Assembly (NCBI GenBank): GCA_021464525.1
Contig: JADRCO010000180.1
Coordinates: 1-45,303 of the forward strand
Origin: Rhizophagus sp. LPA8_4_AMF
Lineage: Eukaryota; Glomeromycota; Glomeromycetes; Glomerales; Glomeraceae
Direction: 5' to 3'
Length of the DNA: 45,303 nucleotides
In this document: positions 19,708-30,183 of the stretch, in pieces
Position numbering within the stretch: the first letter of the stretch is position 1
Layout: each line of letters begins with the position of its first letter
The notes under the pieces: model-generated
Seen by the model: only the letters and a program-made list of their open reading frames with translations
Databases searched by the model: none
Told to the model about the DNA's origin: nothing
Position numbers and translations under genes: made by a program

Positions 19708-20320
19708 TATTTTGCAAAAAAAAAAAAATAAAATATACAAAAAGAATTTTATTTTTGCCGAATTGGCGTATCCTTTTATATTTAGAAAATGGAAAAAGTA
19801 TATTACAATTTGGCACTGTGGATTTCTATATTAAGTAATGCCATCCCTGTCGATCCTAATGCGTTAGTGTGCTGCGGTCGGATTCTGCGTATTACATACC
19901 AATTAGCGTGCTGCGGCTGGATTCTGCGGTTAACTGCGCCCAACACTGCAACACGACAACACGTATTACATTCATTTGTTTCACTCTTAACATGATATAT
20001 GGAATTATTATAGTAAAGATAATTCTTATTTATATATATATTTCTAATGAGAAATTAAGAAAACTTTCATATAAAAATGCTCGATATGGATATAAAGATA
20101 ATTGTTATTAAAACATGAAACCGAATTTTCTTAATTAGATTATAATTAACCGAACAAAGAACATCATCATCAAGCACGAAATAATTAAACCCAACAAATT
20201 CACTCGTTTCAGATATAGTATATATTGGGGACAAAAAAAAAAAATAATTCTAAGCCATCCATCCAAATTACATATAGTGAGAAAATTTTATTTAATTTAG
20301 AATTAAGGAACGGGACGTGG
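19708..20320. other. Divergent flank of the Sel1 gene with a GC-rich 39-bp direct repeat
   Basis: Two copies of TTAGYGTGCTGCGGYYGGATTCTGCG start at 19864 and 19903, far GC-richer than the surroundings, followed by a CAACACTGCAACACGACAAC stretch. An open reading frame crosses this repeat in two frames, but its only content is the repeat, so I do not call it a gene. The rest is AT-rich. Confidence 0.5.
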
Positions 20321-20329
20321 AAGAACTGC

Positions 20330-21305
20330 GCCACAAAATGCTTGATATGTAAAACAAAATAAATTGATTTTACCGTATAATAAAATAATGAAAATGCACA
20401 TTATATTAATTTTTTATATGTAAAGAATTTGATAAGGATAACGTAACTTAAATTAATTTATTTACGTAAATAATCAATAAATTATGTGTAACTGGACCGG
20501 TTCTCAGACAACCGGTTTAGATTTTTCACACTTTGATTGGTAACTGGCTAATAATTGAAATAACTGGAACATTTTGGTGTTCGAATCTTTTTATAATTAG
20601 ATTTTATGGATTCTTAAACAATTTCATTTTTAACCGGTGCCACAAAATACATGATTATTAATAATTATAAAACACAATTAAATTGATTTATTGTATGTAA
20701 ATAAAAGAATTTTTTGATAATATCTATAAAGATACGTGGCTTAAATTAATTTTATTTATGTAAACGAATGAATAAATAGAAAGTATGAGAAAGCCATAGT
20801 ATAAAATTGGTCGTAACCGGTAAATTAGGTTAAACCAGTTCTCAGACAACCGGTTTAAGTTATTACACAAGTTGATTAATAATTGGCTGGTAATTGAACA
20901 TTTTGGTGTTTGAATCTTTTATAATTGGATTTATGGATTCTTGAACAATTTCATTTTTAACCGATGCCACAAAATACATGATAATTAATAATTATAAAAC
21001 ACAATTAAATTGATTTATTATACATATTAATGTGTAAATAAAAAAATAAAAAAGAATTTTTTTGAATTTTTTGATAATATCTATAAAGATACGTGGCTTG
21101 AATTAATTTTAATTATGTAAAACGAATGAATAAATAAAAGTATGAGAAAACCATAGTATAAAATTGGTTGTAACCGGTCAATTAGGCCGATTTAAATTAT
21201 TACACAAGTTGATTAATAATTGGCTGGTAATTGGAATACGGTAATCGGAACATTTTGGTATTCGAATCCTATATAATCGGATTTAGTGGATTCTCATGCA
21301 TTTTT
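20330..21305 (+). repeat. Three-unit tandem repeat (about 310-340 bp per unit)
   Basis: Units start at GCCACAAAATGCTTGAT (20330), GCCACAAAATACATGAT (20639) and GCCACAAAATACATGAT (20966); unit lengths are about 309, 327 and 340. Shared landmarks in each unit are GATAAGGATAACGT/ATAAAGATACGTGGCTT, GTAACYGG, CAAGTTGATTAATAATTGGC-type sequence, and TTTTGGTRTTYGAATC. Units 1 and 2 carry ACCGGTT/CCAGTT-CTCAGAC-AACCGGT, an inverted repeat with a 7-base spacer; unit 3 has lost most of it. No coding potential. Confidence 0.85.
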
Positions 21306-22499
21306 CACCAATCATCATCATATCACATGAACCTATTGATGGTCACGTAATAATAACGCGTAATAACATATAAGAAATTATTCGGTTTAAAATATAAATA
21401 AAATGAGTTTATAAAGTTAAAATTCGTGATACCCCAAAATTCTGAGTATGATTTATTATTTTATTGATATGACAAAGTTAGGAATCATATGCAAAAGATA
21501 TGAAACACCTGATTTCAAGAAATGAAATTATTTTAGGATTACAGATATAGATATCCGTTACTTGAATAAGAAAGTTAATTACAAAGTACAAATACCAACC
21601 AGTGTCAAAACCTGTAAGAATTCTCTTGGAAATAAAGAATTTTTATGTATATAAGTATATGTGTATATATATATAACAATCAAATATTTTATAAATAATA
21701 TAAAAAAAAAAAATTCTTTTGAATTCGAAATGATTTTATGATTTACATGTGATATAAAAGCATCATTGTTTTAGAAGATGATATGAAACAAGTAGAATCA
21801 ACCTAACCTGGTTAAAAAAGTTTTAATAATACGACCGTTTTATATTCGATCAATTTAAGGCTGGACTTTTTGTGTAACATTTTATGGGAGATCAACCTAT
21901 AAAAATAAGGAAACTGCGTATTGTACGATCTGCCGAAATTTTTAATTGTTAAGTACGAAACGTATTACAAGGAATAAAAAATTATAAATTATCCGGAAAC
22001 CTTTGACAATATATCCAAAAGTTGTTCTTTGTTTATCAAGGTACAAGTAATAAGAGTAAATCGCGTTAAGGCATGCTAAATTCATTATATTTTATTGGAT
22101 AGAATCCGGGTTCCGTGAAACAAAATTCAAAAATTTCCGGATCAGAATCAATTTACATATAAAGGACAATGCAGTAAAAAGTTTATATATTATAAAATCG
22201 TGATCATTTCTCAAACACTGATTCGTTTAACTTTGAGAAAATAATTTTAATTAATTTAACTTTTTATAGATTAATATGAACATATGTTTTAAACTGTAAA
22301 TATACTTTTAATAAACTTTTCTTTTAAACTATTGTCATTTAGTTGGATTTATTCGTTTATTTTATAAATAAACTTTTTATTTATAAAATTGGGAAGAATT
22401 TTATTTTATCAATGGAACTAAAAAGTTTTTATTGTTACATAAAATAAACAAATTTGGAATCATAAATTAGATATTGCCTTTTTTTTATTTAACTGGTTC
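21306..22499. other. Intergenic, no gene seen
   Basis: AT-rich upstream region of the F-box gene, with no recognisable exon or repeat. A TATATATATATA run lies near 21665. Confidence 0.45.
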
Positions 22500-22612
22500 C
22501 AGAATTTTTTTTTTTCCCAGAGGTTATTTCTTTTTTTTTTTTAAAAAAAAAAAAATTTAAAAATAAAAAAAAAAAAAAACTTTAAAAAAAAAAAAAAAAA
22601 AAATTCGATTAC

Positions 22613-22646
<34 letters not shown>

Positions 22647-22676
22647 TATATATATATATTTTTTTTTTTTTTCAAA
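22500..22676 (+). promoter_or_regulatory. A/T homopolymer promoter of the F-box gene
   Basis: The 177 bases before the start codon are almost entirely long A and T tracts (a T run paired with an A run near 22530, then A runs of about 20-35, a TATATATATATA stretch, and a T run directly before the ATG). Such tracts exclude nucleosomes and are common upstream of genes in this genome type. The A and T runs can also fold on each other, so the exact base count here should be treated as uncertain. Confidence 0.5.
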
Positions 22677-24254
22677 ATGAAGAATTTTCCAACGGAGGTA
22701 GTACAAAGAATCGTATCAAATCTTCAAGATGTTAAAAATCCACATAATTTATTTTCAGCCTTGATGGTTAATAAAGAATGGTGTAAAGTATCAGTACCAT
22801 ATTTATGGGAATTAACATTAGATTATACACCGGATAAATATAATTCATATAAATGTATTATAACATATTTATCAAATGCTGAAGAAAGTTCAAGAAATGA
22901 TTTGAGATATCATGGAATGGATTTATTAACATCACCACCTTGGTCAACATTTAATTATCCAACATATTTAACATCAATAAATTATCATCATTTAGCAATA
23001 TTAATTCAATCATATTTATCAAAAACAAATGATAATAATAAAGATGATTTTATACCAGCAAAAGAAAGATTATTATTTCAAGAATTATTTAAATTATTTA
23101 TGAAAAAAAGTAAATATATAAAAAGAATTATAATACCTGATACAATTAATTTAGATGGAATTATGGAAGATATACCTTTTATTACTCATTATAATGGTGC
23201 AAGTAAATGTTTAAGAGGATTAAAAGAATTTTATTGTTATTGGAATTTTAATGGAAGTTTTTATAAATCAATATTTAATATTTGTAAAAATATTCAAATA
23301 ATTAAAATTCATATTGATGCTTATTATGATGTGAAATATTTATCAAAATTAATTTCTTTACAATCAAATTTAAAACAATTAAAAATTGAAGTACAAGAAA
23401 TAACTGTTGGAAATAGTATTATAATAAATGATTATTGTACTCCTATATTTAATTCTATATTAGATCAAAAAAATTCCATACAAAAATTAGAATTAATTAA
23501 TTTTTCTTTTCAATTTGCTGATAAAGAAATTTTTGAAAAATTAATTAATTGTAAATGTTTAAGATTTTTATCAATTTATAAATGTAAATTCTTGGAATCT
23601 CTTAATTTTTCATCTTTAAATGGTATTCCTAGTTTAGAAGAATTTTATTATTGTCATAAAGATGATGATTATTTTTCTGAAAATTTAATTATAAGTTTAT
23701 TTCATTCAAATTTAAGAAAAATCAAATTATCTTATCATACAATGAATATTATAGAAGCTATTATTATTAATTGTCCAAATTTAGAAATTTTAAAATTTTC
23801 AACTTCTTTAAATCGAAAGAGTATTTTAGATATTTTCTCTTCTTGTAATCAATTAAAACATTTTTCTTTTAAAGGTAATCATGGTGGTAATAATGAAAAT
23901 GATTTATTAATTCAAATGAGTAAATATGTTCCTTCAACTTTGGAAATATTAGAAATTCAAATGTGTTTACAACATCCTTGGATTTTTTCTGCTGATTCCT
24001 TGAAATTTTTCTTAAAAGCTTCTAAAAATTTAAAATTATTAAAAATTATTCATAAAGAACCTCAACAAACATTAGATCAACAATTTTCTAATCCTTTAAC
24101 TCCGGAAAATTCTACCATGAAAACTTTATTAAAAGAACATTTTGATGTTATTGAAGAATCTGGTATTGGTCTTTATATGACAAGTGGAATCAAATTTAGT
24201 AAAAAATTATATCCAAATTACGTTCATACTATAGAAATACCCAGAAAGATTTAA
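22677..24254 (+). CDS. F-box/LRR-type protein
   Basis: A single-exon gene, 525 residues. Residues 1-47 carry an F-box (L/F-P-x-E-V-V-x-x-I, then N-L-F-S-A-L-M-V-N-K-E-W-C, then P-Y-L-W), which in the family binds Skp1 in an SCF ubiquitin ligase. From about 190 to 480 runs a degenerate leucine-rich-repeat region with units such as L-K-Q-L-K-I-E and L-E-I-L-K-F-S, the likely substrate-binding solenoid. Codon usage is extremely A/T-ending and continuous with neighbouring genes. No signal peptide or membrane segment. It belongs to the large F-box family typical of arbuscular-mycorrhizal fungi; the target cannot be inferred. It is followed 340 bases later by a BTB-domain gene on the same strand, another type of ubiquitin-ligase adaptor. 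Confidence 0.85.
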   Translation: MKNFPTEVVQRIVSNLQDVKNPHNLFSALMVNKEWCKVSVPYLWELTLDYTPDKYNSYKCIITYLSNAEESSRNDLRYHGMDLLTSPPWSTFNYPTYLTSINYHHLAILIQSYLSKTNDNNKDDFIPAKERLLFQELFKLFMKKSKYIKRIIIPDTINLDGIMEDIPFITHYNGASKCLRGLKEFYCYWNFNGSFYKSIFNICKNIQIIKIHIDAYYDVKYLSKLISLQSNLKQLKIEVQEITVGNSIIINDYCTPIFNSILDQKNSIQKLELINFSFQFADKEIFEKLINCKCLRFLSIYKCKFLESLNFSSLNGIPSLEEFYYCHKDDDYFSENLIISLFHSNLRKIKLSYHTMNIIEAIIINCPNLEILKFSTSLNRKSILDIFSSCNQLKHFSFKGNHGGNNENDLLIQMSKYVPSTLEILEIQMCLQHPWIFSADSLKFFLKASKNLKLLKIIHKEPQQTLDQQFSNPLTPENSTMKTLLKEHFDVIEESGIGLYMTSGIKFSKKLYPNYVHTIEIPRKI

Positions 24255-24594
24255 AGTAGTGAAAATAACGTTAGATTTTAACGTAGGGCAGAATTTAGCA
24301 ATTTTTTTTTTGTATATATATTGTAAAAATTATTTTTTTTTTTAAAAATAAATAAAATCCGTAATTTTATAATTTTAATATGGGAGCATCGTTAATTTAT
24401 AGTTTTTAAAACGTAATACAATAGATGTGATCTGATCTCACTCCTAATACGTCATAAAATTTATTTTTTAAACCCCGTTGTTTATGTTTTATCTTTTTCT
24501 TTTTACTTTTTTCTTTTTACTTTTACTTTTACTTTACTTCTCTTTTTCTTCTCATTACTTTTCTTTTTACTTTTTTTCTTTTACTTCCCTTATA

Positions 24595-25860
24595 ATGAAC
24601 TCTTATCCTTCATCAAATACTTTTTTATGGGAACTTGGTAGTTTTCAACATTATGTTAAAACAATTTCAAATCAAAATAGAATTCATTCTCCAAAATTTT
24701 GGTTACCAACTTTTATAAATTCCAATGATAATATATGTGTTAATTGTGGTAATACCTGTAATACGAATATTAATCCAAATAATCTTCAAAATAATATCGT
24801 TCAAACTGATACAAATACTTTATTAACATATAATTTTTGGCAATTTCGTATGTATCCAAATGGAAATGTTGGTCATGAAAATTATATTTCAATCTTTTTA
24901 AAAGCAATTTTAACTCCTTATGAAAAAATAAATAATATAAATACAAGACAACAAAAATTTTTATTGGAATTAGGAAAATTAGGTCCTACAACTATAATAA
25001 ATAATAATGATTTAATTCATGTTCCAACTAGAAAACAAATTATTAAACAACAAATTTTTGAATTCACTTCTGATTTTAGTAAAGATAATATTACTTGTGG
25101 ATTTCCTAAATTTTGTTCCTTGGATTTATTATTTCCTGATATTAATGATAAATCAAAAGAAATTGATTTATTTATACAAGTAACTGTATTAGGTGATGAT
25201 TTATCTCGTTCAAATTTATTATTATTATTGGATGATGATTCTATTAATCAACAACAACAAAAACAAGATGTGGAAGAAATTAGTAATGATTTTGAAGGTT
25301 CTTCTAGTGATGTTGTAGAATATTTTTTAAATGAATCATTTTCCGATATAGAATTCGTATTTGATTGTGGTTCTACCTTAAAAGCTCATCGAATCATTTT
25401 GGCTACTAGATGTAATTATTTTAAAATGATGTTTCAAGGTGGATTTAAAGAATCAAATCTCGATAAGGTTCCAATACGTTATGTAAGATATGATGTATTT
25501 TATGCTATATTACATTATATTTATACGGGAAAATTAATGGATTTAAAAGATGAAAATGCTTATTCAGTATTAAGAGATTCATATAAACATTCTGATTTGA
25601 TGGGTTTAACTTCTTTAAAAAGATTGATTGCAAAAAGTGTTGTTAAATTAATTAATAATGATAATTGGAATGAAATATTAATCATGGGTTGGCAATTTAA
25701 TGATCTTTTATTGAGAACAAAAGGATTGAAATATGTTAAAGAACATTGGGATTCTATTAAATATAGTGATAATTTACGTGATATTTTAAATAATTCTAAT
25801 GTTGATTGTATTGAAGAATTATTCTTGGTGGCTAATGGTACCGATCACTTGGTTAGGTGA
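24595..25860 (+). CDS. BTB/POZ-domain protein with MATH-like N-terminal region
   Basis: 421 residues from the ATG at 24595. The frame is open further 5' but only through a CTTTTT-rich promoter tract with no ATG near its beginning, so this start is preferred. Residues about 78-200 (F-W-Q-F-R-M-Y-P-N-G...Y-I-S-I-F-L-K) look like a MATH/TRAF-type beta-sandwich. Residues about 247-355 are a BTB domain: E-S-F-S-D-I-E-F-V-F, L-K-A-H-R-I-I-L-A-T-R, F-K-M-M-F, F-x-A-I-L-H-Y-I-Y-T-G. The C-terminal third is a helical BACK-like extension. The arrangement matches SPOP-type MATH-BTB proteins, adaptors of cullin-3 ubiquitin ligases, but the extended Q/D linker at 205-240 and the uncommon MATH sequence leave the substrate unknown. 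Single exon. Confidence 0.85.
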   Translation: MNSYPSSNTFLWELGSFQHYVKTISNQNRIHSPKFWLPTFINSNDNICVNCGNTCNTNINPNNLQNNIVQTDTNTLLTYNFWQFRMYPNGNVGHENYISIFLKAILTPYEKINNINTRQQKFLLELGKLGPTTIINNNDLIHVPTRKQIIKQQIFEFTSDFSKDNITCGFPKFCSLDLLFPDINDKSKEIDLFIQVTVLGDDLSRSNLLLLLDDDSINQQQQKQDVEEISNDFEGSSSDVVEYFLNESFSDIEFVFDCGSTLKAHRIILATRCNYFKMMFQGGFKESNLDKVPIRYVRYDVFYAILHYIYTGKLMDLKDENAYSVLRDSYKHSDLMGLTSLKRLIAKSVVKLINNDNWNEILIMGWQFNDLLLRTKGLKYVKEHWDSIKYSDNLRDILNNSNVDCIEELFLVANGTDHLVR

Positions 25861-26192
25861 TTATAAAGTTTAGATTTCAAACTTTGTCTTTTCGTTATTT
25901 TGTAAATGCCAATCCCATTTTATGATAATACATTTATTTAGTATTACTCATATGATCATATATGAAAGCAATATTCTTTATGATTTCAAATTGCTTTTCT
26001 CAAAATATTGTAAATTTATTTTTAACGTCATATATCTAATCCTAAAACCTTTACTACTCCTAATCTTAATTCCAGCTAAAATTAATAGTTGCGTTGCAAT
26101 GCATAGCAAAAAATAATTATTTAAATATTTTATTTATAAAATCTATATTATAATAAATAGAATTAGGTCAAGTTTTATCACTTATTTGGAAT
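25861..26192. other. Convergent 3' flanks of the BTB and oxidase genes
   Basis: About 330 bases between two stop codons on opposite strands. Only short AT-rich open stretches are present; no gene is supported. Confidence 0.5.
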
Positions 26193-29020
26193 TTAAAAGT
26201 TTTTAACATATTTTTCCCAATAGCTGGGTATTCCAATACAATTAGGTGCCGCTTTAAGAGTATTAAGATAGGCTGTATTAAAAAAAAAAAATTAGAATTT
26301 ATATATAAGAAACTTGTAATTAATGTATATATTTAACCTACCTGTATAAACGTCGCCGTCATATTTTCCTAGAGGTGCTTTCAATATAAAATCGGGGAAT
26401 CCCCAAGAATCAACGAGAGGAATACACTCTTTTCTTATTTCCTTACATAATTTTAAATAACAATTTTTTATCATTTTTATCTGTTCCTTATTAAAATATT
26501 CTTCTTCTAAAAATAAATATAATGAATCATTGATTAAATGTATAGCCCATAAACTTCCTAATTTAGTCAAAATGGGTATTAATCCTTTGAATTCATTATT
26601 CGTTGAACATTCTTTAATACCCTTAATATACTCTGATAATGTAAATCTATGCGAATATAATTCTCCCAATTTAATTAAATCTACTTGGTTTTCATTCCAT
26701 GTTGTTTCTTCACCTGCTGTTGATGAATCCAAACTTGCTGTAAGAACATCAACCTAAAAAAAAAGAAAATACTTAAAAAATATACACAATAAGAACAATA
26801 AGAAATTATGCAATTATCTTACCTTTTTACAACATAGCCAAGTATACATTTCCAATGTAAAATCTAAATTCAACAATTGTCTTTCATCTGATAAAATACT
26901 TTTTGTAGATGAACGTATTTGTTGTATATCATTTAAAAATTCTACCGATCCAGTAACTTTTTTTCCATGAGAAACTTGTTTAAAAGATCCCAAAAGATAT
27001 CTCTATAACAAATAAAGGATATAAATTAAATTTTTTTTTTTTTTTTCAAACAATAAATATAATATCAATATTTAAGTTATACCGTGGTTTGTTGTATAAG
27101 CACAAAATTATCTCCCCCACCTATTAATAAATAAATAAATAAATAAAAAGAGTTTGTAATTTACCAAAATCAACCTTAGCTTACCTGTAGTAACAACACC
27201 CCAATCTCCAATAGCTACACCAATACCATTATAAGAAGAATAAGCATAACCTCCCAAAGATCTGCGAACTCTTTCTAAGACTTCACATCCCCACCATGAA
27301 ATTGCTGCCTTTAATCCTGAGGAAATTGCATGAATATCGGGCAAATATGAAATAAATTCTTCTTGACTTGTTTGCGCTAATTTCATAATTCCTTCCCATT
27401 TGTTTATAATCATCCTAAAATAAAAAATATTTTCAATAACAAATATAATTTTTGATAAAATTATTTAGAAGATTTAGATTTACCGGGTTACTACTGCTAT
27501 AACGTATGTACTAGCAACGCATGGCATCAATCTAACATAATGAGATTGATAATCCATAATTTGTTCTTCATTAGCTCCTTGTCTTCTAACGCATCCATAT
27601 CTACAAGCAATAGTAAGTACTTGTCCGAATGTAGTAATAGCTCCTGATAATACACTGAGTCTTTCTCCAATTAATACGGAATATGATACGGCAGGAAACG
27701 CCGAAGGAACGTATTCTCCTCCTTTATTAACTTTAGCCCATTTCATCATCATATTTGTTCTTGGAATACGAACATATGAAAACTGTATCCACCCATTATC
27801 TATTCCATTTCTTCCATATTTTGCTCCTACATCTCCCGCTGTTACTCCTGGCATTAATTTTCCTGTTTTCTGATCTCTTAATTGTACTATGAACCAATTT
27901 GTTCCACATTTCTTTCCATCAATTATTGTTTGACATATTGCTATTGTATGTGTTGCAGTTTGCCCTGCCATTCCAATCCATCTAACCAAAAAAAAGTAGA
28001 ACATGTTAAAAAGATAAACACAATATAGAGTCAGAAAAAAATAAACAAAATAAAATTACATTTTTGTAGCCGTTAAAGTTGGAGAATGAATGATAAATTC
28101 ATCAGTCTCTCTATCATATGTTGCAGTTGTTTCTAATCCACGTAAAAAAGAGCTATGACCAAGCTCAGTCTACAAAATAATAACAATAAATTAATTTTAA
28201 AAAAATAAAACAAAAAAAAAATATGAAAATTTTTTTTTCTAATTTACCATAGCAAAACATCCAATAACTTTCCAATTCACAATATCATTGATAAAAGCAT
28301 CGTATTGTTCGGTCGTACCAAATAATTTAAATGATTGTGCAAGTAATGAATCATTCACGTAAACTTTCATATTAAAACTTTCCGAATACATGCTGTTTAA
28401 AAAAATAAGTATTAAATTAAATAATCTTTAAAATAAATAGAAAAAAAAAAAGAAAATTCTTACCCCATGGCAACTCCCAACGCTTTGAGCAATAATGGAT
28501 CCTTCAATGATTTTTTTAATTGAACATACCTAAAAATTTGTTTCATAGTGCTATAAAAGAAAAAACGTGGTAAGCGATATTTTTTTTATCGAATTTTCTT
28601 TCAAAATAAAAAAAAAATTCATACACTTCGCGCTCTTCGGGTCTTGTTAAATCAAAAGGATGCCCACCCGGAAAATAAAGATCCGGATCGCGTTGAATTA
28701 TCAGAAATGCATCTTGCTACTTACGCGAATAAAGGGTAATTAGTACAAATCAATCTTTGTGAAATGAATAAAAATTTATATAAAATGAAGAAAACAAAAG
28801 AAACCAACGAAATTTTATAATAAAAATGAATGATAATATTCCTTACCAATGCTTCAGAGAATTCTTTACTACCCCAGAATAACCAATTCATATGCTTAAC
28901 ATTGAACGAAGCATTTTCTCGTTCCCGTGCTAAGTCGATAGGACCTGTTTGCTGGGGTTGATTACTGATATGATTTTGAACAGTTAACAATCGATCTAAC
29001 GCGATATTTTTCTTGGACAT
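26193..29020 (-). CDS. Acyl-CoA oxidase (peroxisomal beta-oxidation), 11 exons
   Basis: Exons on the minus strand: 29020-28847, 28716-28625, 28550-28464, 28392-28248, 28169-28060, 27981-27484, 27414-27185, 27120-27083, 27002-26823, 26753-26342 and 26272-26193. All introns are GT-AG, and the product is 681 residues, the usual length. It oxidises acyl-CoA to trans-2-enoyl-CoA with FAD and O2. Family landmarks: [69 protein letters not shown]. The segment that normally reads (Y/W/F)-E-G-(D/E)-N, holding the catalytic glutamate, reads T-T-G-G-G-D-N (444-450), so the base residue appears to be glycine 447. The C-terminus (K-Y-V-K-N-F) is not a PTS1 signal, as in several fungal oxidases that enter peroxisomes another way. 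Confidence 0.93.
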
Positions 29021-30183
29021 TTTATTAAATAAAGCTAGAAAATAATTCTCTTGGAAAAATGACCTTTATTCCGAAACTCGGGTTATTTAAATTAAAGTTT
29101 ACATTGCGCAAAATTATGGCACCATATTACTATATATATTAGATATTTTTTGCAATTCAGTTCCTTTTTAAACTTATTACATTCATACACAAATGATTTA
29201 ACAGGTTGTAATGCTCCTGTTTGATAAACATCACATTTTCCGATAGCTAAAGTATAAATACTCTGTTAACTCGGAACATGCCCACTAATATTAATTATGT
29301 CTTGTGTTAGTCTTCTAACTTTAAATAGTTTTAGAATTTTTAATGAATAAAATTAATCCGGATAGTTACAAGTGATTCGATCGGTAATTCAAACAAAGAT
29401 TCAATTCTAATTTCCAGTTTTTTTGAAGTTAACGTGACTTTATAACTTTCAATATTGAGATTTAGGACAAATACATTTTATGATGTCCAGAGAACTTTAA
29501 TTGCCACTTATTTGAAAGAGTAATAAACATTAAACATCATAAGACCATTTTCAATTAATCTACTATCCCAATTTTACTCAATTTCATCCATTTTGAAGTT
29601 TTGTTTCATGTGCTGATGTGCATATCTGATCGATTAAAAAAATTTTCTAATTACAAAATCAACTATTTATCAATGCTCTCCTTGAGACCATATACATTAT
29701 AAATAGTAATAAAATAGTAATAGTGCATTTAGAGAGTTATAGAGAGCAAAATAATTAAAGATCATTATAATAAAAGCATAACATTTACCTAAAAAAAAAA
29801 AAAAATAATAAAGATCATGGATTGAATTAGAGGCAAATTTATGGAGAGTTGACTGTATAAAACCCCATTTATTTATTTATTTATTTTTTGGTTAAATCAG
29901 GGTTTTCCTTTGATGTATGATGTATCTTTCAACCACATGTAAATCGATCGCATCCTGTGAATGGAAAAAAAAGGTTTCATTATCAATAATAGATAATTCT
30001 AAAAAATTCATCATTAGATTCTTGTGATATATGAATTATACATTTTCATTTGATTGGAATTTCATTTTTTTTTATAATCTCGCACTTGATCCAATTTTGG
30101 AAAATCAAAATGTCGATCAAATTCGAACATAAATTCAATTTAACGATTTCCCTTCGATTTAACGTAATTCGATCTTTTAAAAA
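29021..30183. promoter_or_regulatory. Divergent promoter region between oxidase and AP-4 epsilon genes
   Basis: 1.16 kb between two start codons that face away from each other. No exon recognised. It holds an A run near 29790-29805, a TTTATTTATTTATTT run near 29870, and a stretch directly before the AP-4 start rich in TTCGA/TCGAT words (about 30110-30175). No specific factor site can be claimed. Confidence 0.4.

Noticed and set aside
19768-19785. GTATCCTTTTATATTTAG as another U12-type intron
   Set aside because: The GTATCCTTT word is there, but the first AG is only 18 bases away, there is no branch site, and there is no coding sequence on either side.
19789-20111. Two overlapping open frames rich in cysteine and tryptophan
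   Set aside because: Both only translate the GC-rich 39-bp direct repeat; no independent sign of a gene.
20570-21240. tRNA genes suggested by GTTCGAATC words
   Set aside because: No acceptor or anticodon stems can be drawn around them; they are part of the tandem repeat and at most B-box-like.
24478-24594. N-terminal extension of the BTB protein
   Set aside because: Open only because of a CTTTTT-rich tract and without a well-placed ATG; it would add a meaningless F/L/S-rich leader before a good start at 24595.
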